Of a stretch of 64,000 nucleotides of DNA, positions 16,889 through 26,100 are shown piece after piece. The stretch comes from Poriferisodalis sp965208895. GTDB lineage: Bacteria; Actinomycetota; Acidimicrobiia; Acidimicrobiales; Poriferisodalaceae. Position numbers and translations under genes: made by a program. Below the pieces are notes generated by a model. It worked only from the letters and a program-made list of their open reading frames with translations. It made no database searches and was not told the DNA's origin. Position 1 is the first letter of the stretch; each line of letters opens with the position of its first letter. The stretch is from contig NZ_OZ242363.1 of assembly GCF_965208895.1 (NCBI RefSeq), positions 3,286,001 through 3,350,000 on the forward strand. Reading direction: 5' to 3'.

Positions 16889-19839
16889 CTCAACGAGATG
16901 AATCAATGCAGATGACCAAGAAGCTCATCGAGGTCGCGTTGCCGCTCGACGAGATCAACACGGCTTCGGCCCGCGAGAAGTCGATCCGTCATGGTCATCC
17001 TTCCACGCTGCACCTGTGGTGGGCCCGGCGACCGTTGGCGGCGTGCCGGGCCGTGCTGTTCGCGCAGCTGGTCGATGACCCCTCCGCGCATCCCGACCGG
17101 TACCCCACCGCGGAAGCCCAGGACGAGCGACGTCGGGAACTGTTCAAGATCATCGACGACCTCGTGCAGTGGAAGAACACGAACAACGAGACGGTGCTGG
17201 ACCGGGCCCGGGCAGAGATCGCTGCGTCGTGCGGCGGAGCACTGCCCGCAGTGATGGACCCATTCGCCGGCGGAGGCAGCATCCCGCTTGAAGCGCAGCG
17301 CCTTGGCTTGACAGCGCATGCGAGCGACCTGAACCCCGTCGCGGTCCTCATCAACAAAGCGCTCGTGGAGATACCGCCTGTCTTTGCCGGACGCGTCCCG
17401 ATCAGCGAACGGCTGGTGTCGTCATCGCCAAATTCGACGGGCGATGCAGCAGCCCCGACGCCACGCGGGCCGGTCGGCCCAGAGCGGGGAGCGGATGGCG
17501 ACCCAGCCGACACGGCGACTTCTGAGCACTTCCGCGTGTTGGCCGAAGCCGGCCCGACCGCCGCGACCCATTCAACAGCCCGGTCTGCGGCGCAAACCCG
17601 CCCGACGCTCGGGTTCGAACGCGACTGGCCGGGGGCGACAGGCCTGGCCGCAGACGTGCGCTACTACGGCGGGGTGCTGCGCGACATCGCGCACGAGCGC
17701 GTCGGCGGCCTGTATCCGGCTGTGGGCATTCCGGGCGACGAGTCGGCGACCGTCATCGCTTGGCTGTGGGCACGCACGGTGCCGTGCCCCAACCCCGCCT
17801 GCGGTGCCACGATGCCGCTGCTCAACTCGTTCGCGCTGTCGAGGCGCCGCAACCGCGAGGCGTGGCTGGCGCCAGAGGTGACCAACGCCACCGGGCAAGT
17901 GCGATTCGTAGTCCGTCATGGCGCCGGCTGTCCGAAGCAGGGAACCGTGACCCGCCGCGGGGCGACCTGCTTGGTCTGCGACACGACAGTGCCGCTCAGC
18001 GAAGTGAGAGCCCAGGCTCAGGCAGGCGGGCTCGGCTCACAGCTCGTGTGCGTGGTGGCCGAAGGCGAGCGCGGCCGTGCGTACGTGGCGGCCACCGACG
18101 CTCAGGTCAAAGCGTCGCAGGTGCCAGTTCCCGACGATGCGCCCTTGGGCAGCCTTCCGGCCAAGGCGCTCGGGTTCCGCATCCAACAATATGGGCTGAC
18201 TGAATGGGCTGACCTGTTCACGGCACGCCAGCTGACCACGCTGTGCGCCTTCACCGAAGCGCTTCCCCAGGTGCGCGAGCAAGTGGCGGGTGAGGCAGCA
18301 GCAGCGGGATTCGGAGACGACCCGCGGCGATTGAACGAGGGCGGCCTTGGTGCGGTCGCATACGCCGATGCGGTCACTCACTACCTGGCGCTGTCCATCG
18401 GCCGTCTTGCCAACCGCACGTCCTCGCAGTGCTTCTGGGACCCTGGCGGCCAGAAAATCCAGCAAGTTTTCGCGCGGCCCGCGTTGCCCATGATCTGGGT
18501 TTACGCCGAAGGCAACCCCTTTTCGACGTCATCGGGCAACTTCTTGGGCCAGCTCGACTACTTGGTCGAGGTGATGCGCCGGTTGCCGGCCTCACGCGCC
18601 GGCACTGGCACCCAACAAGACGCCCGCACGGCCGTCGCAGACGAGACAGCCGTAATGGTCTGCACCGATCCGCCGTACTACGACAACATCCCCTACGCCG
18701 ACCTGTCCGACTTCTTCTACATCTGGCTTCGTCGCTGCCTCGCTGATGTCTGGCCGGGCCTGTTCGGCACGCTCAAGGTGCCCAAGGAACCTGAACTGAT
18801 TGCCGAGCCGGCCCGTCACGACGGTTGGGACGCAGCAGCGGCTTTCTTCGAACGCGGTCTGCGGGATGCATTCGGCTCGATGGCGGACGCGCACGACGAC
18901 CGCTTCCCGTGGACGATCTTCTACGCCTTCAAGCAGTCGGAGACCGATGCGTCGGGCACCGCGTCGACGGGCTGGGAAACCATGCTCGAAGGGCTGCTTG
19001 AGAGCGGTGCCACGATTGTGCGGACTTGGCCGATCCGCACCGAACAGTCATATGGCCTGCGCGAAGTGGGCCGGGCGGCGCTGGCCTCGTCGATCATCTT
19101 GGTTTGCCGCCGCCGCCCAGCCGATGCGCCAGTGGTGAGCCGCCGTGATTTCCTGATGACGCTGCGCCGGGAACTGCCCGAAGCGCTGCGCGAACTGCAA
19201 GCGGGAAACATTGCCCCCGTCGATCTCGCGCAGTCGTCGATCGGGCCCGGCATGGCGGTGTTCTCTCGCTACAGCCGGGTGGTGGAGCCCGACGGCAGCT
19301 CGATGACGGTGCGTGACGCGCTCGCTGAGATCAACCGGGCGCTCGACGCCGTGCTCGAAGAACACGAGGGCGACCTCGACGCCGACACTCGCTGGGCGCT
19401 CGCCTGGTACGCGCAGCACGGCCACAGCATCGGCCCGGCGGGCGAGGCCGACACGCTGTGCAAAGCCAAGAACACGTCCATCGGCGGGCTGGTGGAGGCA
19501 GGCATCTTGTGGCAGCAGGGCAACGAATGCCGTCTGCTGGAAGCGGACGAGCTTGACGAGCAGTGGCACCCGGTGACCGACAAACGCCGAACCGTGTGGG
19601 AAACCACGCTGCACTTGCGCCGTGCCCTGATGAGCGGCGGCGAGCAGGCCGCCGCCGCACTGCTGCAAGCAGCTGGCGCCAGCGACGACGCACCCCGCGA
19701 TCTGGCCTACCGCCTCTTCCACATCTGCGAGCGCACCGGCACCGGGTCCGAAGCGCTCGCCTACAACGCCCTCGTCACCTCCTGGCCCGACCTCGCCCGC
19801 CAAGCCCAGTCTTCCGATCTCACCCTCGCCCTGCGCTGA
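16885..19839 (+). CDS. DUF1156 DNA methyltransferase (anti-phage associated)
   Basis: The 984-residue protein starts with the DUF1156 signature (KKLIEVALPLDEIN, then SIRHGHPSTLHLWWARRPL). It has SAM motif I at VMDPFAGGGSIPLEA (D125) and a distant motif IV at CTDPPYYDNIPYADLSDFFY (D595-D600), the order of permuted adenine-specific methyltransferases. Between them lie Cys-rich segments (CPNPACGAT; CLVCDT) that look like a zinc ribbon. DUF1156 proteins recur in defence islands with DUF499 ATPases and SNF2 helicases, and presumably protect host DNA. The start overlaps the helicase stop (ATGA). The stop is followed by a 142-nt gap holding a partial copy of the intergenic repeat, and then the inserted-looking ABC-3C cassette separates it from its usual partner DUF499. 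Confidence 0.88.
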   Translation: MTQRDESMQMTKKLIEVALPLDEINTASAREKSIRHGHPSTLHLWWARRPLAACRAVLFAQLVDDPSAHPDRYPTAEAQDERRRELFKIIDDLVQWKNTNNETVLDRARAEIAASCGGALPAVMDPFAGGGSIPLEAQRLGLTAHASDLNPVAVLINKALVEIPPVFAGRVPISERLVSSSPNSTGDAAAPTPRGPVGPERGADGDPADTATSEHFRVLAEAGPTAATHSTARSAAQTRPTLGFERDWPGATGLAADVRYYGGVLRDIAHERVGGLYPAVGIPGDESATVIAWLWARTVPCPNPACGATMPLLNSFALSRRRNREAWLAPEVTNATGQVRFVVRHGAGCPKQGTVTRRGATCLVCDTTVPLSEVRAQAQAGGLGSQLVCVVAEGERGRAYVAATDAQVKASQVPVPDDAPLGSLPAKALGFRIQQYGLTEWADLFTARQLTTLCAFTEALPQVREQVAGEAAAAGFGDDPRRLNEGGLGAVAYADAVTHYLALSIGRLANRTSSQCFWDPGGQKIQQVFARPALPMIWVYAEGNPFSTSSGNFLGQLDYLVEVMRRLPASRAGTGTQQDARTAVADETAVMVCTDPPYYDNIPYADLSDFFYIWLRRCLADVWPGLFGTLKVPKEPELIAEPARHDGWDAAAAFFERGLRDAFGSMADAHDDRFPWTIFYAFKQSETDASGTASTGWETMLEGLLESGATIVRTWPIRTEQSYGLREVGRAALASSIILVCRRRPADAPVVSRRDFLMTLRRELPEALRELQAGNIAPVDLAQSSIGPGMAVFSRYSRVVEPDGSSMTVRDALAEINRALDAVLEEHEGDLDADTRWALAWYAQHGHSIGPAGEADTLCKAKNTSIGGLVEAGILWQQGNECRLLEADELDEQWHPVTDKRRTVWETTLHLRRALMSGGEQAAAALLQAAGASDDAPRDLAYRLFHICERTGTGSEALAYNALVTSWPDLARQAQSSDLTLALR

Positions 19840-19852
19840 CCCCGCACGGATT

Positions 19853-19886
19853 GCTCGGGCCACGGATTCGCCTATCGGCGGAGCCT
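19853..19886 (+). repeat. Partial copy of the dispersed intergenic repeat
   Basis: The segment reads GCTCGGGCCACGGATTCGCC and onward, matching the core of the ~80-nt repeat seen at 36671, 43561 and 50102 with a few mismatches. It lies at the left edge of the ABC-3C cassette, directly after the DUF1156 gene. Confidence 0.65.
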
Positions 19887-19981
19887 GTAACAGCCTCCCC
19901 CTACGATGGACACCAGACGCTGCTGGGACTCGCTCACGAGGCCCGGTACGCCATCGAGATCCACCACAAGGAGCCACCGCG

Positions 19982-20218
19982 ATGAGCTACGAACCACCTT
20001 TCATTCCCGCGTCCCGCCGTGGCGAGGCTTCCCTGCATGACCGCATCGCACGCGCCCGCACGGCCCGTGAGGGCGCTGCGGAGCGCATCCGCAAGCGCAA
20101 CCTCGAGAAGGAGTTCGACGAACGTCGACCTCGGAGGGGTGAGCCTTGGCGAGCCGGCAAGTGGCATGCCAACGGCGGCCAAATCGCTCTCCCCATGGAC
20201 CGCCCTCGTGTCCTCTAA
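19982..20218 (+). CDS. Small basic hypothetical protein (78 aa)
   Basis: ATG at 19982 has a strong ribosome site (AAGGAG, about 9 nt upstream). The 78 residues are rich in Arg, Lys and Glu, with a helix-forming run RIARARTAREGAAERIRKRN. Third codon positions are G/C-rich over the first 50 codons, as in host genes. I do not recognise the family. It sits at the junction between the DUF1156 gene and the ABC-3C genes and ends 33 nt before the effector start. It could be a small regulator of the cassette or the remnant of a gene disrupted by the insertion. An overlapping frame (20019-20255) is less likely. Confidence 0.45.
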   Translation: MSYEPPFIPASRRGEASLHDRIARARTAREGAAERIRKRNLEKEFDERRPRRGEPWRAGKWHANGGQIALPMDRPRVL

Positions 20219-20251
20219 GGTGACCACTCCTGTCTTCTCGAGGTCGGTGCC

Positions 20252-21160
20252 GTGAACGCGGAGCGGGTCTGGTGGCGCCAGAAGTTCGAACTTAAGTTCG
20301 TTCGCCAGCGAGGCTCCGCATTCGAAAGCTTCATTCAACAGCTATTTGAACTGGCATTTCCAGGTGATTACACGCAAGTAGCTCCTGCGGGCGCTCTAGG
20401 CGACCGGAAGTGCGATGGCCTCTTGCCATCACAAGACCGCCTGTTTCAGATTTACGCTCCGGCGCGATTCGACAAGCGCGACGCTATGCGCAAGTTGACA
20501 GGTGACTTCGATGGGGCTGTAAGTCACTGGGGCAATCGTTTCTCGACTTGGACGCTGGTCCATAACGTCCGCGACGGGCTGCCCACCTATGTGCATGATT
20601 TCCTGCACGATAGGACACAGTCTGAACTGTCGAAGCACATGTGTGAGGAATGGGGATTCAGCAAACTCGTTAGTTTGACGATGGACTTGTCAGACGATGA
20701 CTTGACGCATCTTCTGGGACCGCCGCTCAAGCTTGAGGATTTCTTGGAAGTCGAAGTCAAGGACATCGTTCCGCTGTTACGTGAAGTTGAATCTGTGGAC
20801 CTGTCTGACGTGCGAGAGATACAACCGGTGGCAGAAAACAAGCTTGAACGAAACGGACTGAGTATCGCGCTTCAGGACGGGATTCGATATGCAATGCGTC
20901 GCACTGATCAGGTCCAACGCTACTTCGATAGCCAGAAGGCTCGCCCCACGTACCGAGATAACCTCGCTCTACAATTCACCTCCAAGTACCGAAGACTTGT
21001 AGAAGAAGGCTATGAATCCGATGCCATTATCGACTCATTCGTCGCATGGATCCTGCCTTCCACGTATCAAACTACGCTACATGCAGCGGCTATGGTCGTG
21101 ATTGCCTTCTTCTTTGAGCAATGCGACATTTTCGAGAACCCCGAGGAGACAGACCTTTGA
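20252..21160 (+). CDS. ABC-3C system effector: REase-like N-terminus with ABC-3C C-terminal domain
   Basis: The 302-residue protein has an N-terminal part resembling a restriction-endonuclease fold: FESFIQQLFELAF (E25), then GDRKCDGLLPS (D51, D55) and LFQIYAPA (Q66). This form recurs in effectors of ABC-three-component (ABC-3C) conflict systems. The remainder (about 110-302) is helical with a conserved-looking C-terminus (YRRLVEEGYESDAIIDSF). In such systems the effector is thought to be held and released by an SMC-like ABC ATPase through a small middle component. The start is GTG at 20252. Base composition is clearly richer in A+T than the flanking genes. The stop overlaps the next gene (TTGA), which has its own GAGGAG site inside this one. 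Confidence 0.75.
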   Translation: MNAERVWWRQKFELKFVRQRGSAFESFIQQLFELAFPGDYTQVAPAGALGDRKCDGLLPSQDRLFQIYAPARFDKRDAMRKLTGDFDGAVSHWGNRFSTWTLVHNVRDGLPTYVHDFLHDRTQSELSKHMCEEWGFSKLVSLTMDLSDDDLTHLLGPPLKLEDFLEVEVKDIVPLLREVESVDLSDVREIQPVAENKLERNGLSIALQDGIRYAMRRTDQVQRYFDSQKARPTYRDNLALQFTSKYRRLVEEGYESDAIIDSFVAWILPSTYQTTLHAAAMVVIAFFFEQCDIFENPEETDL

Positions 21161-21402
21161 TAGTTCCGACCAAGGGAATTCATCCTGACCGTGCGATGAT
21201 CACGATTGGCAGCGAGATTATCGACATACTACAAGAACCGATGACTGTTTCGGCCCTGTGGTCGAATCTCCAAGAACGACGAGCTGTTGGTAGCACAAGG
21301 GAGGTCGGCTTTGATTGGTTTATCTTGACGCTTGATTTGCTGTATGCGCTCGGCGCGATAACGCTCGACAGCTACAACTTCTTGTCGAGGAGGTCTCGAT
21401 GA
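21157..21402 (+). CDS. ABC-3C system middle component (MC6-like)
   Basis: This 81-residue protein starts at TTG 21157 with GAGGAG at 21143-21148, 8 nt upstream. It reads IVPTKGIHPDRAMITIG, then EPMTVSALWSNL, and FDWFILTLDLLYALGAI, the pattern of the small winged-helix-like middle component (type 6) that bridges effector and ATPase in ABC-3C systems. Both ends overlap neighbours by four bases (TTGA with the effector, ATGA with the ATPase), so the three genes form a tight translational unit. An ATG at 21121 would extend the gene into the effector frame and lacks a ribosome site. Confidence 0.8.
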   Translation: MIVPTKGIHPDRAMITIGSEIIDILQEPMTVSALWSNLQERRAVGSTREVGFDWFILTLDLLYALGAITLDSYNFLSRRSR

Positions 21403-23168
21403 TTCGTTCCGTTGTGAGCAGCGATGAGCGCTTCAAGCATTTGAAATTTGAGGCCGGCCTTAATGTGATACGTGCCGAACGTACTCTTGAAGCTACAGAG
21501 CATCAAACGCGCAACGGATCAGGTAAATCGAGTCTCATCCGCCTGTTACATTTTATTTTGGGTGGCAATGCGCCAGGCACATCTGTGTTCCGGCGTGAGT
21601 CGTTGCGTTCAAGCATGTTCTCTGCAGAGCTAGAAGTCGACAACGATACAGTTTGGGTGTCTCGCACAGGCGCGAGACCAAACAAGCTGTATGTGTCCCC
21701 GAGCGAACCTGATATTGCTCACTCCGAAGGGTTAGATAGAGATGACTATAAATCGGTCCTGGGATCAGACTGTGAAGAGCTAAGTCTCGAGCAATGGAAA
21801 CAGCGCCTCAGTCGTTCATGGTTCCGGATCGACTGCGATGCACCGACATATTCGCCAACAATGCGTTCACTGCTGTCTTATCTTATTCGGCGGGAGCATG
21901 ATGATGGATTTCAGCGAGCTTTTGATCACTCGAGAATGCAGCAGCCGTGGGATCGCCAAGTTTGCATATCGTATTTCTTGGATCTCGATTGGTCAATCTC
22001 CCGTGAGATACAGCTAGTTCGTAAACAGGAGCAGGAACTAAAGGCGCTCCAAAGGGCAGCAAGCAGCGCGGAATTCGGAAGTGTCCTCGGCCGCTCCGCG
22101 GACCTGCGTTCTGAACTTATAGTCGCACGGGACCGCGTTCAGCGCATGCACGCGGCAGTTACACAATACCAAGTTCTCGACGAATATGCGAGTCTAGTAG
22201 CCGAAGCGGACCAACTCACCACCCGGCTCCGCGATATTCGGGGTGAAGACACAATCGACCGTGATCTCATTCGCCAAATGGAAGAGCTATTACTTGAAGA
22301 ACAGCCTCCCGATGTTGAACAGCTCGGACGCCTCTGGAAACAAGTCAAAGTGGTACTTCCCAAACTCGTATACGAGACTTACGAATCGGTATATGAGTTC
22401 CACAACTCAGTGCTGCGGAACCGCCGGCTCTATTTGCAGCGCGAAACCGAACTTGCTCGTGAACGGATTGCGACTCGGCAAGTTGAAACGGCAGATCTGG
22501 AGAACCGTAGGTCTGAACTCATGCGCATTCTTGATTCGGGCGGAGCTCTTGAGGAATATGCCGCGCTTCAGGCCGAAGTTTCTAACGCGCAAGCACAAGT
22601 CAAGCAACTACAAGAGCGGTATGAGCTCGCTCAAAATATTGAAGGAGGTAAGGCGCGGCTTGCCAACCGTCGCGCCGAGTTAGCGGTCCGGCTAAACGGT
22701 GACTATAACGATCGCCGCGAACGATTGGATCGAGCGATTACTCGGTTTGAAGCGTTTTCGAGTGAGCTATATGAAGAACGACACGGCTATCTCGTAGTTG
22801 ATGCTACATCAAATGGTCCGACATTTGAGGTCAAGATCGCGGGGAAGGAAAGCGCTGGTATCCATAATATGCAGATACTCTGCTTTGATTTCGTTGTGGC
22901 AACATTGCTCCGAGAGCGTGAAGTCGGGCCGGGGTTCTTGGTACACGACAGCCACATTTTTGACGGCGTTGACGAGCGTCAAATTGCCGCTTCTCTGCAT
23001 CTGGGTGCGCGATTGGCGGAGGAATATGAATTTCAGTACATTGTGACGCTAAATAGCGATATGATTCCCGACTTTCCGAGCGGTTTTGATTTCGGTTCAT
23101 ACGTCAACGATGTCAGCCTGACCGATGCTATCGATACCGGTGGTCTGTTTGGTTTCCGGTTCGACTAA
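21399..23168 (+). CDS. SMC-like ABC ATPase with DUF2326 (ABC-3C ATPase)
   Basis: The 589-residue protein has an N-terminal ABC head with Walker A RNGSGKSSLIRLLHF (G40-S44). A long coiled coil follows (about 195-430, alternating E, R, L, Q), then the DUF2326 C-terminal head with QILCFDFVVATLL and FLVHDSHIFDGVDERQ. DUF2326 proteins are the ATPase part of ABC-3C systems and are thought to sense aberrant DNA or its ends and to license the effector. Codons such as ATA, CTA, AGA and TTA are much commoner here than in the neighbours, consistent with transfer. The start overlaps the middle component by 4 nt; the stop is 12 nt before the DUF499 gene. Confidence 0.85.
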   Translation: MIRSVVSSDERFKHLKFEAGLNVIRAERTLEATEHQTRNGSGKSSLIRLLHFILGGNAPGTSVFRRESLRSSMFSAELEVDNDTVWVSRTGARPNKLYVSPSEPDIAHSEGLDRDDYKSVLGSDCEELSLEQWKQRLSRSWFRIDCDAPTYSPTMRSLLSYLIRREHDDGFQRAFDHSRMQQPWDRQVCISYFLDLDWSISREIQLVRKQEQELKALQRAASSAEFGSVLGRSADLRSELIVARDRVQRMHAAVTQYQVLDEYASLVAEADQLTTRLRDIRGEDTIDRDLIRQMEELLLEEQPPDVEQLGRLWKQVKVVLPKLVYETYESVYEFHNSVLRNRRLYLQRETELARERIATRQVETADLENRRSELMRILDSGGALEEYAALQAEVSNAQAQVKQLQERYELAQNIEGGKARLANRRAELAVRLNGDYNDRRERLDRAITRFEAFSSELYEERHGYLVVDATSNGPTFEVKIAGKESAGIHNMQILCFDFVVATLLREREVGPGFLVHDSHIFDGVDERQIAASLHLGARLAEEYEFQYIVTLNSDMIPDFPSGFDFGSYVNDVSLTDAIDTGGLFGFRFD

Positions 23169-23180
23169 GGAGCTTCGCGA

Positions 23181-26100
23181 ATGGCAGAGATGAGCAATCG
23201 GGCGCGAGTGGGGGAGGCGTTCGAGACTCTCGCGCGATGCCTCGGGCCATTCGTCGAGCGGCACATGTCGCAAGGGCAAGGCGGCGGTGCGGACTGGGCG
23301 GCTCGGTTCGCGGCGACGGCGCGGCCAGCGATCTCGGAGTTCTCGACTGAGGATCCGGCGTTTCTGCTGCGGGTCATAGCCGACTGCTGGCGAGGCACGT
23401 TCGAGCGACAGTTGCCGCGGAGCGCACGCAACATCGTGTTCGCACTGCGGGACAAGCGGAACGACTGGGCGCACAACAAGCGATTTCGCATGCACGACAC
23501 GCAGTACACGCTGAGCGCGATGGTGACCCTCATCGAGGCGGTGGCACCTCAGGAAGCAGCGGCGGTGGAGGCATCGTTGCAAGAACTCAACCGAGTCGAG
23601 TACGAGCGCGCCCAAGACTCCGAGCCCGGCCGGGCACCCAGCGCCGTGTTCAACGTTGTGGACGCGGCGCCGCGGGGTCTGGCGCCGTGGCGCGAGGTCA
23701 TCCACCCGCACGACGACATCCATTCCGGGCAGTTCACCGTTGCAGAGTTCGCGGCCGACCTTGAAATGGTCCGCCTGGGGCTGGGCAGCGACGAGTATTC
23801 CGACGCACGCCGCTTCTTCGAGCGCACGTACCTGACGGTCGGACTGCGCGAGCTGCTGACGTTGGCGATCAAGCGCGTCACGGGTCGGGGCGGGCAGCCG
23901 GTGATCAGCTGTCAGACCAACTTCGGCGGCGGCAAGACGCACAGCCTCATCGCCTTGTACCACCTGATGTCGGGCATCCATCCTGCCCAGATGTCGCCCG
24001 AGCTCGCCGAACTCGTCCGCGAGGCAGGCGTCGACGAGATGCCGCAGGTGAATCGCGCCGTCGTGGTGGGCAACCAATTCGGTGCCGGCGAAGTGCATCG
24101 CAAGCCGGATGGCACCGAGGTCAACACCATCTGGGGCGAGATTGCCTGGCAGCTCGGCGGCCGGGCGGCCTACGACTTGCTTGCCGACAGCGACCGCAAC
24201 CGGGTCAACCCCGGCGACGCCATTCGCGATGTGCTCACGGTGTGCTCTCCCTGTCTGGTCCTCATCGACGAGTGGGTTGCGCATGCCCGCGAGCTCTACG
24301 AGCGCACCGACTTGCCCGGCGGCAGCTTCGACTCGCAGTTCAGCTTCGCTCAGACGCTCTCCGAAGCGGCCAAGGCGACCGACGGCGTGCTGGTGGTGGT
24401 GTCCATTCCCGCCTCCGAGGAAGCGGACGCCGACGACGAGAACTTCGGCGTGTCCAGCTTGGAGATCGGCGGCACTGCCGGTCGGGAAGCACTGCGACGG
24501 CTGACGAACGTCACGAACCGGCTTGCGGAGACATGGCAGCCGGCAAGCGGGGACGAAAGCTACGAGATCGTGCGACGCCGGCTGTTCGAGCCGCTCAGCG
24601 AAGAGGCCCTCGAGCACCGCGATGCAACAGCGGAAGCCTTCGGGCAGTTGTACCGGTCGCGCCGCAGTGACTTTCCCGCGGAGTGCTCCGAGATCGCCTA
24701 TGTCGAGCGGATCAAGGCGGCCTACCCGATTCATCCGGAGGTCTTCGATCGGCTGTATCAGGACTGGTCGGCAATCGACCGGTTCCAGCGAACCCGCGGT
24801 GTGCTGCGACTGATGGCGGCGACCATCGATTCGCTCTGGGCCAGCGACGACAAGTCGCCCCTGATTCTTCCGTGCTCCATCCCGCTCGGCGACGACCGTG
24901 TGGTCAACGAACTTGCAGGCCGGTTGACCGACTACTGGCACCCCGTCATCTCCTCCGACGTCGACGGGCACGATTCGCATGCGACACAGATTGACCGCGG
25001 CACGCCTCACCTCGGTGCGTTGCATGCCACCCGCAGGGTCGCCCGCACGATCTTCGTAGGAGCGACGCCTCGGGTGGGCAGCGCCAACCAAGGACTCGAC
25101 GTGCGGCGAGTACGTCTTGGTTCCACGTTCGCGGGCGATCCGTCGGGGCCCTTCTCGGACGCGCTGAGCCGCATTGCCTCGGAGGCGCCGTACCTCTACG
25201 TCGACCGCGACCGGTATTGGTTCGATCGGCAGCAGAACGTCACGCGCACCGCACGAGACGAGATTCAGAACCTGTTGGACGGCGAACGACACGAGATTCA
25301 GGCCGAGATCGTCCGCCGACTGCGCGACGGTGCCGCACGCGGAGCGCGCAACAGTCCATTCGCAGGTCTGCACATCGCGCCTGCTGGTCCCGCAGACGTG
25401 GCCGACGAACCTCGTGCGCGGCTGGTGATCTTGGAGCCGAGTGCTCCCTTGACGGTGAACTCGGAGGACTCTCCCGCGCTGGCGTCTGCTCGGGAGATCC
25501 TCGACCTGCGGGGAGCGGGTCCGCGGCAGTACCGCAACATGCTGGTGTTTGCGGCAGCGGAACAGCGGGCGGTGGAGGGATTGGAGCAAGCGGCGGCCGA
25601 GTTCTTGGCGTGGGACGGCATCTGCGATCGAGACGAGGTACTCAATCTCGACGCACAGCAGAAGAACTTGGCTAAGACGCAGCGTGACCGAGCCGATCAC
25701 GCGGCGGATCTGCGCGTGGTCGAGGCATACCGCTATGTGCTGGTGCCGCAGCAGCGAGAACCGCGGGACGCCGTCGAGTTCGAGACGGTGAAGATCGATG
25801 CCGACCGCGCCGATCGTGGGGCGGGCAGCGGGTCTGTTCGGGCGGGCGATTTCGGCAGTCCAGCGGCGCCCGCAGCGAGCATTGCCGAGCGGGCAGGCCG
25901 ACGGCTGCTGAACGACGGCACGCTGGCCGTTCAGTTCCCGGCGGTAATCCTGCGACAGCAGCTCGATAGCGTGCTGGCGTCGCGCTCGGCCGACGGACAC
26001 GTTCCGGTGTCTGTGCTTTGGGAGGACATGGCGCGATACGTCTATCTGCCGCGGCTGCGGGACCAAGACGTGCTGCTGGCCACGGTCTCATCCGGGCCAG

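Noticed and set aside
23097..26066. Long open frame on the minus strand (989 codons) across the DUF499 gene
   Set aside because: It is antisense to a clear ATPase with Walker motifs. The product is rich in Arg, His and Pro with no domain, and long antisense frames are expected in GC-rich DNA.
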